Positions 25,701 to 37,700 of a stretch of DNA of 64,000 nucleotides are shown here, piece after piece. Position 1 is the first letter of the stretch. Each line of letters starts with the position of its first letter. The stretch is from Diprion similis. Taxonomy: Eukaryota > Arthropoda > Insecta > Hymenoptera > Diprionidae. The notes below the pieces were generated by a model, which was given only the letters and a program-made list of their open reading frames with translations, had not been told where the DNA came from and searched no databases. A program made the translations under genes and the position numbers. The DNA lies in NCBI RefSeq assembly GCF_021155765.1, contig NC_060111.1:9423981-9487980 (forward strand). The letters are read 5' to 3'.

Positions 25701-28700
25701 CCTGATCACGGAATGCCATCGCCTGCAAAATACAAGATACTGTACCAAATGTCGCAGAATGGGCCACTTTTACAATGAGTGCAACCAACCCAGCAGAAGC
25801 GACAAACTGTACTGCGATAACTGTAAGCGCAGAGGCCACACATCAGACCAATGTAGATCTCCCCCGCGTGATAACCAAAACCATGTAAGTTCGAATCAAG
25901 ATTTAAACGGCAAGACTGCCCGCGGGGAGAACGCGCCCGCGAGCTATGCAAACAACTAGCGTTCCGATCCACAAGACACATCTTAATAACAGCTTCAGCT
26001 GATCCCCCTTTAATTTCAATCGATACCCCTGAATTGACAAAGATCTCTAAATTTATTATCGACACCGGTGCAGACGTAAACTTAATCAAAGAAAGTTGTG
26101 TTAAGCCCTTCGTACGTCGCACCACAGACGAACGTTTGACATTGACTGGTATAACGGACGAAAAGACGGAAACCATCGCAAAAACGGAAATACGCTTTAA
26201 TAACAACTCCCATACCTTTCACTTGGTCCCTGATTCATTCCCAGTCCCACATGATGGTATTTTAGGCCAACCCTTTTTACGAAAAGAGAAAGCAACTATC
26301 TCATTCAACTCAAACTCGGTAATGCTTGGATCCTCATTGCCAATCCACTTCAACAAAATCGAACAACCTCCTCCTGAAACCGCACGTGTTATCACAATAC
26401 AGGCCCGCACCGCGAAGGTCATCCCGATAATAGTTGCAAACCCAGATATCAAAGTAGGCTACCTTAAACACATTAATTTAGGCAACAATGTTCTTTGTGG
26501 TGAAGCAATAGTTCGAAATCAGAACGGCATCGCTTATTCCTACGTGTTCAATTGCAACGAATCTGTCGTAGAGATAGCATCTCCAACGGCAACCCTGGAA
26601 GAATTCGACGAACCACTGACCACAGCCATGCCCGAAATTAAGTCTACCCCGCCGAATAATTCTGACAAAAATAATGGACAAAAATCCCCCCTTCCTACCC
26701 AAACCACTTCTCATAATAATTCATTAATTCTTTCCACTAATAATCACATATCCCGTCCGCCCCATTACCCCCCCTCCAACCCCCGCCAGCTCACTGACCT
26801 CGCACATCAGCAACCTGAGCCCCGCATACCTGATAACAGTGCACCTCGTCGTGGCGCCGCAACAGTACTCTTAACTGACAGTAGGTCAGAGAGATTGGAC
26901 ACACTAAAGAATAGTGTGTGCCTCGATCATCTAAATGACACCGAAAAACAATCAACACTCGACCTGCTAACAGAATTTAACCATCTTTTCTATCTCCCGG
27001 GAGATAAATTAGGCCATACCAATCTAACCCATCACACTATCCCCACGACAGACGACACACCAATTCACACCAAACAATATCGTTTTCCAAAAATCCACAA
27101 AGATGAAATCGAATCCCAGGTCAATAAACTCCTTCGGCAAGACCTTATTAAACATTCCGCATCTCCTTATAATTCTCCGGTTTGGATCGTCCCCAAAAAA
27201 CCCGATATTGACGGTAATAAACGATGGCGCATGGTGATCGACTACCGAAAGCTCAACGAAAAAACAATCGGCGACGCCTATCCAATGCCCGACATCACCG
27301 AAATTCTTGATCAACTTGGCTCAGCTAAATATTTCTCTACATTCGACCTTGCTTCCGGCTTTCATCAAATTCCCATGCACCCCGATCACAGTGCAAAAAC
27401 TGCGTTTTCGACGCCCCGGGGTCACTATGAATTCTCCCGAATGCCCTTCGGACTAAAAAACGCCCCTGCCACGTTCCAAAGGCTCATGGATCAAGTCCTG
27501 CTAGGCTTACAAGGCAACGAGATGTTCGTATATTTGGATGACATAGTTATTTACGCTCGAAATTTACAAGAACATGAAATTAAATTCAGAAAATTGATGA
27601 AAAGACTAACTGAAGCCGGCTTGACTCTGCAGCCAGACAAATGCCAATTCCTGCGCAAAGAAGTCGTTTACCTTGGTCACCTTATCACTGAGTCAGGAGT
27701 TAGACCTGACCCCGGGAAGTTAGTAGCCGTGAAAGAATATCCCGTCCCGAAAAATCCCAAAAATGTTAAACAGTTCCTCGGTCTTTTGGGTTATTATCGC
27801 AGGTTTGTCCCAAATTTCGGAAAAATTGCAAAATGCCTCACTAACCTAACCAAGAAGGATACCCCTTTCATTTGGACATCCGAACACCAATCTGCCTTCG
27901 AAACCTTACGTGATTGTTTATGCAAAGAACCAATTCTCCAATACCCGGACTTCAGTAAGCCGTTTACGCTCACTACCGACGCGTCAAAATTCGCCATCGG
28001 TGCGGTTCTGAGTCAAGATAAGAACGGTGCCGACTTACCAGTAGCGTACGCATCCCGAGCACTCAAATCCGCTGAATTAAATTACTCGGTGCCCGATAAA
28101 GAATTTTTAGCCGCCTACTGGAGCATCAACCACTTTCGCCCCTACATCTACGGTCAGAAATTTACTTTAGTTACAGACCACGAGCCCCTCAAGTGGGTAA
28201 AAAGCGTTAAGAAGCCTAATTCTCGTTTATTACGATGGAGTCTAGAACTAGCAGAATACGATTTTGATACCAAACATAAATCGGGAAAAGCGAATGTCAA
28301 CGCCGATGCTCTATCAAGAAACACGCCGCCTGACGTCGCACAAATCCTTCCTATAGATGCAAAACGCCCTCGTCCCACGACCGAATCCTCTGACAGCAAA
28401 CCGAAAAAACGCACCAAAGAGACCCATCAGTACCCCCGACGCCCTCGACAGACCACAGACGAATCTACGAACCCGGCCCCGCTAAAATGCCCAAAAATCT
28501 CACAACCCACCTACCAAATGATATACCCCTCTGATTCTTCTGATCTCTCAGATGACGAATCCAGTGACAAAGAAACCGCAATGCCTTTTAAACCTCCCCC
28601 CTCCATCCCACCTCCGCACCCGGTTCATCCCTACCCGAAACGCCATCGAGAAACGAATTCCTCTACAAACCCTGGACCACGTAAGAGACCACACCTGAGC

Positions 28701-31700
28701 TACTTTTCGGACACTTCAACTAGCTCAGATGACCTACAAACCCCAGAGACGAACTCAGAAGTTGATGACATTAATTCGTCTACCGATTTACCTAGCTCCC
28801 CTCACATTCACAACCCCTCCTATAGCGATTTCCTTATAGAATGCGACACGTTCCCTCTTATGCGTAATAAATATATTAAAGAAATAAAAGCCGACCTACT
28901 ACAGCAAAAAGATAATTTGGCTCACTGCATATCAGCTGATTGCCAAATGTCAAAAGGAATCGCGTCACAGCTAAGAGAACGTAAATTCATAAATCGCGAA
29001 CAACTTAGAGAATTCAATCCGACTGTGACTGACGTTATTTCTACCACTCACGGACACCGAAAAATTTATAACCTAGTGACAAAGCCAAAGTACAATGACA
29101 AACCCTTACCACACGTTTTTTTTGATACCTTGGTCAACTTTAGGAAAACCTTGGAAGAAGATGGTGTAACATCTGTCTCAATCCCGTTAATAGGCTGCGG
29201 ACTCGACAAACTAGAATGGAGCACGGTGCGCAAAATGATCCACTATATTTTCAAAGATTCAAAAATGAATATCAACGTTTGTCGCCTTGACCCTCCGCTT
29301 TCAACCCCCACACACCACGACGACACAACGGTGTCCGTTGATAACGCCTCACCTGACCCCATCCCTTCCACATCTGGTAACCCCGCTCCCTCTCTTCGTC
29401 CGCCGCGTAAGAAACCGCGACCTCCGACCAAATCAGTCGCACCTCTCGCGACCCCACCTCCCCTCCCAGCCACGAACGTCGTCATGCCCGCGCCTGTAGG
29501 ACCCCCGCGTCGTGCTAAGAGACGCCCAACAGCTGTCCCCAGGCCAGCGAACTCTACTACTCACCCCCCTCCGCCTCCTCCCTCAGTACCCACACTGGCC
29601 TCTGATAACGACAACAGCTCCAACTCGCTCACGGATACCGAATACCATACATGCGCCCGACAATCCGAATCCGATATGGAAACCACACACCCTGACCATG
29701 ACATTGATCCCAATGTCGACGACGATTTGACCGATACCTCCCACGATTTCACGAACTTTGTTGACAACTTGGACGACATACCGGTAGCTGACAATGTCAA
29801 AGACACCAATGATGGTCTTTTGATGCTCAAAACCAATTATGCACACTTTATATCAACAGACTGCTCTTGGACTAAAGGCATATCATCACAACTTGCCCAC
29901 AATAATATCGTTGACCCAGATATAGTTATGACGCCCCGTCCACAGAAATTTGATATTATCGAATCCAAGCATAACAGCCGACAGATCTTTACTCTAGTAC
30001 TAAAATCAAAAGAATCAGATAAAAGCAACCTATATGATATTTTTCAACTCTTGTCTAAACTGAAAACAGTCTTGACCGATTCAATTCCGAAATCCCTCGC
30101 TTTCCCAATAACGGACGATAGTTTAGGTGGACTCGATCCTCGTGTTATCCGAAAACTCTTATCTTACCTTTTCGCAGACTTACAAATTCAAATTACGCTT
30201 TGCCGCAACACGACTGTCACCCCAGACGAATGTTTACGTAAAGAAATAATTAAAGAATGCCACGAATCATTAATTGGCGGTCATCAAGGCGTCACAAAAA
30301 TATACAACCGCATGAGACAAAAATATTTTTGGCCCCACATGAAAGAGCAAATCCAAGACTTTATAAGAACCTGTGAGAGTTGCCAAAAGAAAAAACTAGT
30401 AAGAGTAAAAACCAGGTTGCCGATGGTGATAACAGATACTCCTGCCGATGCATTCGACAAAGTAGCACTAGACATCGTTGGTCCTCTCCCCCTTACTAAA
30501 TCAAACAACAAATACCTTTTGACGATACAATGCAACTTGACGAAATTTCTGGACGCCATCCCTTTACCCGACGCCACTGCCAAAACAATAGGTGCAGCAT
30601 TCGCGAAAGAATACATTACACGTTACGGTGCCCCTCGAGCAATACTTACAGACCAAGGACAGAATTTCATGAGCACAGTCATTAAGCAACTTTGTAAACT
30701 CTTTAAAATAAAACAAATTCGAACTACAGCTTACCGCCCACAATCTAACGGATCGCTAGAACGCAGTCACCTTGTTCTCACCGAACACGTCAAGCATTAC
30801 ACGAATGCTGGTAAAGACTGGGATGAATACATCCGCTTTGCTATTTTCTGTTATAACACCGCGAAGCACGAAGGCACTAACTTCACTCCCCATCAGCTAA
30901 TTTTCGGTTCCCATGCCAGACTTCCGACAGACGCGAACCCTGCCAGCGCTTACACCCGTTCCTACGATTCGTTCCTTCTAGATTTAATTTCCAACCTATC
31001 CAGCATACGAAAAAACGCCGCGGCTAACCTCATTTTAGCAAAGCACCGTTCCAAGACGTACTACGACCGTCGTACCAATAACCAAAATTTCGAAGCAGGC
31101 CAAAAGGTCTATCTACTAAACGAAACCCGATCTAAATTTGACGACCACTATAAAGGAGCATATACGATCAAGCGCATAATTGACGATATCAATGCCGAAA
31201 TTTTCATCACCCCCCATAAGACCAAAATTGTCCATCTGAATAAACTCAAATTAGCACAGGAAGAAAGTGATTCAAATTAAACCACCTTTAGAAGTCAACA
31301 GCCGTATATTATCAATCTACCCGTAACTGCATCATATTCCGCCTCATGCCCTCGGATATCATTGCAGGTGCAACGCCCTAAACAGCGAGACAGACGAATC
31401 ATCCACTGTCATGATTAAACAACTGAAACAGAACCCGGGCATCTTCTTCGAACAACTGCAAGACTTGCGTACATATAACGAAGAATGGACCCTGCTAAAC
31501 TACGTGGACCTCCAAAACCTATTCGACCGACTTGACCAAGCATCAGATTTCTTGAATATAATAGAGAAAAAGTGCTCTTTGGCCAAGAGCAATTGCCAGA
31601 CCGGTAATCACATCCCAATGTTGGCTAACAGAATAAAAACCATGAAAACATGTCAAAAAAGAATCGAATACCTAGTCGGCCAACGCACAGGCGAATCGAC

Positions 31701-34700
31701 CCACTCTGAACTTGCAAAGCTAGCCCACCATCGCAAAACACGAGGCGCGATTAACTTCATTGGTAGCATATCAAAATCTCTATTCGGTACCCTAGACGTG
31801 GAAGACGGAGAATATTACAATCAACAAATCGACAACCTTTACAATGACAGCAGACACTTAGCATCTCTCCTTAATAAACAGACTAATATCGTCCAGTCAA
31901 CACTAGGCGCCTACAAAAAAGAACTCGACAGCATTATAAGCCACAACCACGAACGCGATACGTTACTTACGATTCTCTCGAATGATGCAGCTATCTCAAA
32001 AGCCTTAATTGCTGACAATACCTTTAGAACAACCTTACTCAACCGACTAATGGACTTGGACCGACACTTGAACGAATACGAACTTGACCTGTACAGCCTA
32101 TCAGATGCCATTCTTTTCGCACAAAAAGGTATTGTCCACCCCAAAATTCTATCACCGAACGAAATTATTTCTAGCCTTAAGCATATCCAGTCTCTTAGAC
32201 CGCAAATAGAATTCCCTATCCCACTAGACCCAAACTACGCCGAAGAATTAATTCGCATATCACAAATCGACATAGCGTATTCCAAGCCCAGGCTCCTTTA
32301 CGTTATATCCATCCCACTGCTCAACCCCGACGCCTATAACCTATACAGACTGCTCCCCGTCCCTGTAAGACAGACGTACGACTCAACAAATAACAAATTC
32401 GCCTACATTCAACCTGGCAGTGATTACGTAGCTATAGCACTTAACCGAGCGTCATACTTCCAAATTTCAGAATCTAAATTCACTGGATGCGTTTTGTCTT
32501 TGGGTAAATTCATATGCAAACTGACACAACCACTGTTTCACCCCTCAACTCACCGACTCTGTGAGGTTGGTCTTTTTCTAAACCCCTCTGAGAAAATTGC
32601 AAAAGAATGCGATATCAGACTGACCGCATTCGATGGTACCTACTGGACAGAACTATCTACATCCAATTCTTGGATTTTCTCGTCTTCCACTCTTGAAACT
32701 CTACATATTCTCTGCTCAAATGACCACACCTCCCGTGTGACGATCTCCGGCTCAGGAATTATCTCCCTGAACGACTTATGTACGGCTAGTACCTCTGAAG
32801 TAACCCTCAAAACCTCGAAACGTTCCCAATCTACCGAGACACTCTCCTACGTTCCCAAGGTTACCCTAGATTTGAGCGAAATATCCGTTAGTCTTGATTT
32901 TAATATTTCCACTGATTTATCCCTCGTCGCCATCCCCCCCTTGCGTGAACCTTCACACATTAACTCCCATGACCTTGCCATCGCTGGCGTTGCCCTGAAT
33001 GACGTGCTCAAACGCTCAGCCGATCTAAGCACACACTACCGTACTCAAAGTAACATGCATCGCCTCACCACCAGCCTCAGCTATGGCGGAATCGCCTTCG
33101 CGTCCCTCTCAGCAGTTTTCTTTTGCTACAAACTCTCATTATTTAGAAGAATCTCAAAAGTATACTCTTGCTGTAAACCCAGGCGAATACGCCACAACCT
33201 CGACTCACGTCATCCAAGACCGCAAATCCTTTCCCACCATGCCATTTCCCACCCTCACCTAGAAAATAGGTCATTCCCTAAGGACCTGTCTCCTCGCACT
33301 TCGTCGCTGCCCCGAGCTCATTCAGAAATTGAAATGATGGAAATGTCTAAGCTACGACAACACCCACGTAAACTGCCCCGCGATCAGAGCCTTGACGCTA
33401 GTTCCGACTCCCTCTTCATCTGGACAGACTAAGCCCTCTACTACATATTTATAAGAACATATCCATTGTTATGCCCAAATATCATTCAATAAAAATGTCT
33501 CAAATTACGCTATTATAATAACCGTATACACTATCTACAATTATACCCCTGACATTGTCATTTAACTTTGACTTGTATCCACAATATCTACAATCAAAAC
33601 CCTAAAAATTATAATTTAACTATAATCGTATATATACTATCTACAATTATACCCCTGACATTGTCATTTAACTTTGATTGTATCTATATTATCTACAATC
33701 AAAACCCTAAAAATTATAATTTAACTATAATCGTATATATACTATCTACAATTATACCCCTGACATTGTCATTTAACTTTGAGTGTATCTATATTATCTA
33801 CAATCAAAACCCTAAAAAATTATAATTTAATTATAATTGTACCTTTATAATATGTAACTACTACACGCTTAAATTATAAGAACATACCAACTGTTACAAA
33901 AAAAAAAAAAACATTTCTGCTAAAAATGTATACTAACCCGCTTAAACGCGCATTAACCCTAAGCGCTATACTCTTTAAGGCAAACTATATTGTAATCTTT
34001 CGTAAGTGAGTCGATACATTACCCAAAAATTCTGTTTTCCTTCGAACATTCGGCTCTGTACCCTCACCGAATGTTCTTCCCGAAGGGGGGGCGTGTTACG
34101 TCCGACGTCCCGCCTCACGTTTCTCCCACCTTCCTCGACGCTTGTCTTTACCTACCATTCCCACACTCCATATCTTGTCATCCTATTTCCATCTTGGCTT
34201 ACACCACTCGCTATCGCCCTTACCTTGCTATTTCGATCCCCCTCTACCCTGTATCCTCGCTCATTTTCTCATGCAAAAGACTTACTCTGATTCCAACGCT
34301 CTTACCTCTTGCATTCAACTTCAACTCCCGTTCCCCAAAACCATTGTCTCAACTACTCCTCATCGACTTCACTCAATTTCTTAATCAAAATAAAAGTTAT
34401 AATCATTCTGTAATTACTGTTCTTTCCTTTCCGTTCCCTGAACGAAAACGGCGACGACTACGAACCTACAAAAATATCACCCGAACCAACATCATCGGGT
34501 GGGTACATGGACTGCCGTCCCCCTGTACCGTAACAATGGAACTACAATTTGAGGAAATAATCATAGGAAAAGTCATATTCACGATTAAACAAACATTCTA
34601 GTGCACAATGAAGGCAGAAACCACTGTAAATCGTGATACCTTGCTATTCGAGGTAACTGGAGTATGTTTGTGTCGGATATCTTAAAAAACCTAAAATCTT

Positions 34701-37700
34701 ACGACAGAATTGTGTTCTGCTTATTGTACTCGAGTTATATTAAGGGTCTGATATGTACTATGCATGATGTAGATGAAATCTTGTCGTTTCAGCGTAATCA
34801 TTAACATTAAATAAATAAAAAGATATATCTTGAATATTACGTAAAGTGAACTCCCTAAAAAATCTAATGAGAATAAAGTTTGTAACCTTGAGGTGACGAT
34901 ACATCTTTAGGAGAAATCAGCATCTTCTAACTTTTTGAATCATCTAGAATTCAGTAATTCAAAATAAATCCAAATGAATTCATATTTTTTCTAAATTATC
35001 TTCAAAGTTTTTCTTAACGTGCTAAAAAACAATTTTTGTTCCAACCTTTCGTAATGTAAAGCTACTAAAACTTGATCCTCGTTAGATTTGGCAAAATTTT
35101 GACTGTTAAGCTTAACCGTCTTATTTCAATCAATGTTACCATGTTTTGCTGCTAACTCTAATTGAATATTGCAGCTAGTGTGCTAACTTTGATTGCTAGC
35201 TTCATATTGACTATCTAGAATGATTCAAAAGTATAGTATAAATTGATTTTAACTTTCAGTTTTAGCCCCGTTGGAAGTCTGTACCTCGGTTTGTAATATA
35301 ATGAGATTATTGTGTAGTCTTTTGAACTGACCTCCACAACATAGGTACTAAGCCTGCATAAAAACCTCGGATGCCATTTTGCTTATAAATATCCACACCA
35401 GTTAATATAGCTTTCGGTTTTTTCTTCAGTTTGCTTTCATCCTGTGGTTTGTATATTCCTGTAGAGAATACATTTTGAAATTATTACAACAAACTGCTAC
35501 TATGAACACACCTAGGTGTGCCAGCATATGTGGAGAGCAGTAAAATGTGAATCAAATAAAATGGATTTTAAGTCAAAATTGGATGAAAGAAATTATGCAT
35601 CTTAAGATGCTTATAAAGACGCGTTGTACACCTCGAAAACGCGGGGATGCAAAACTCTTATACCGCTCAAGCGATCAGAGTGAAACTTGGGCAGTTAATG
35701 CCTTATTTTGGCAAAAAGTGGAGCGACTTTTTACTTTTTCAAAATTTTCAAAAAAAATTTGCAGATTGTTTACCACCTACAGAAATTGGCCAAATTTTCA
35801 CAGTTGCGCTGAATGGATCGAACTATCCGGTATGATGCCACTCGGCGGTGATAAAACACACATTTTGAGCCCAGTTCCATGTGATTTGATAATGAATTGA
35901 CGAAATGGCAGCTGAACTGGTTTTCGATTATGAAGAACACCAAAATCTCATTTTGGTGACATTTGTCGGTAATTTCTTACCGACATTACACGCATATAGT
36001 ACCGGCATGCGCGTAATGTCGGTAACAAATGTCGCCAAAATGAGATTTTGGTGTACTTCGTAATCGAAAACCAGATCAGCTGCCATTTCGTCATTTCACC
36101 ATCAAATCTCATGGAACTGGACTCAAAATGTGTGTTTCATCACCGCCGAGTAGCATCTTACCGGATAGTTCGATCCTTTTCGTACAACTGTGAAAATTTG
36201 GTCAATTTCTGTGGTTGGTAACCAATCTGTAAAATTTTTTTGCAAATTTTGAAAAAGTAAAAAGACGCTCCACTTTCTGCCAAAACAAGGCATTAACTGC
36301 CCAAGTTTCACTCTGATCGCTTAAGCGGTACAGGAGTTTTGCATCCCCGCGTTTTCGAGGTGTACAACGCGTCTTTATAAGAACCTTAACTGCATCAATT
36401 ATTATATTACAGGGTGTAACATGTCACACGTGAACTATTAATTTCTGCTGTTTTCTCTGTAATATATCTATGGCATTCACGAAATCTATATATTGGTCTG
36501 TAAAATATGATATGAGACAATGCAACAGTATATTGTCGTTTCAAATGTCTATGACGTTCTGTACTGTCTAATGGGAGTATACACCCAATTCTTTGTATTT
36601 CTATGTTATTAATACGATGTAAATAAATTAGATAACTTTTCCAGATTGAAGTCGAACTTTGACAACGTCACTGGGACACGATACGATAACTTGACCAAGT
36701 CCACCTATGCAACCCCCTATGAATGTATCCAGATACCAGTTGGAAGTAGTGGGCATGTTCAAACTGGCACGGTGACCTCGTAATTCCTGCAAATTCCGCA
36801 AGCAATATCCGTAGATTCCAAAAAATACTGCATTCATAGTTCCAGAGCACAGGAGTGGAAAAAGCATCCCTCTATAGAGTCCATGAACCTGTACAGTATT
36901 ATACAATCATCTACGCCATATATGTCGATAACAGGTTCAAAATTCTATGTGAAATCTACAAATATATTCTGGATTAGAAATTTCAATTCTCTCCTGGCTA
37001 ACCATTTACTCTTATTAAAGAATATGAAGATGCCTATGAATAACGTTTGCTCTTGTTGCGAGTGATTCAACATTTTACCTCGGGTGCTCCACATTGAAAC
37101 GCATTACACAGCCTACCGAAATGAATTTGCTTTGAACTTTGTATACGGTAATAGCTACAGTATAGAACTCATTGTTAAATTCAAAATTAGGGTGAATAAA
37201 CTTGCATAATATGCTCGAATGGGAAGCTGCAACAATAGCAACGTACCTCGACTGCATATAAATGAAATTAACCAAAGAGCCGAAGCAATTAAGCGGTTCA
37301 TACCCCTTCCTTTCCAAGAATATCTAAAGCTATCTGAGAGTTCGATATTTTGGTGCTCATCATTTGCTGGTTGGTTTTAACTGTATCCATTGGATGCCCA
37401 ACCACAAGCCCGACAATTCCTAAGAAATTTATTGATACTAAACACAATCTCAGTTTGGCATGGATAACTTTGGGGCATTAACAAATGTGTAACGCTGCAT
37501 CTATTTATCTAGCAGTTGTACGAAAAAGCAGCAAGTTATTCATCCGACAACTACACAATTCATATAGCAATGTTGGATTTCATTCAAATTTATAATATCG
37601 TGAAACCTCACTTGAAGCCTAATTTATTTTAGACTTTGAGGCAGTCAGTCACTCTCCGCATTCTTACCAGTGGATTGTGTGTGTGGTTTTGGGTTTGTTA

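Larger units (their letters stand above)
23711..34535 (+). mobile_element. Complete endogenous retrovirus (env-bearing Ty3/gypsy, errantivirus-like)
   Basis: The 10,825-bp element is bounded by two 442-bp LTRs and a 4-bp target duplication ATGG (23707-23710 and 34536-34539). Order: LTR, primer-binding site, leader with a duplicated block, gag, -1 frameshift, pol (protease, reverse transcriptase, RNase H, two macrodomain-like modules, integrase), env, tandem repeats, polypurine tract, LTR. No stop or frameshift other than the programmed one interrupts the three genes. The LTRs are identical, so insertion is very recent. It lies antisense in intron 4 of the SLC25 gene. Codon usage is visibly richer in C-ending codons than the AT-rich surroundings, consistent with a recent arrival. 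Confidence 0.95.

Noticed and set aside
27024..29846. Antisense ORFs of 60-96 codons within pol
   Set aside because: They are shadows of the conserved pol frame with no motif or start context of their own.
33535..33850. CRISPR-like array
   Set aside because: Units are contiguous tandem copies without unique spacers, inside a eukaryotic retrovirus.
35442..35458. Alternative carrier exon 4 acceptor (CTACAG, 35459)
   Set aside because: Its phase does not fit exon 3, whereas the acceptor at 35442 keeps frame and gives the canonical carrier length.
35547..36311. Two related ORFs (117 and 62 codons) on opposite strands
   Set aside because: Mirror arms of the 772-bp foldback; similarity comes from the palindrome.
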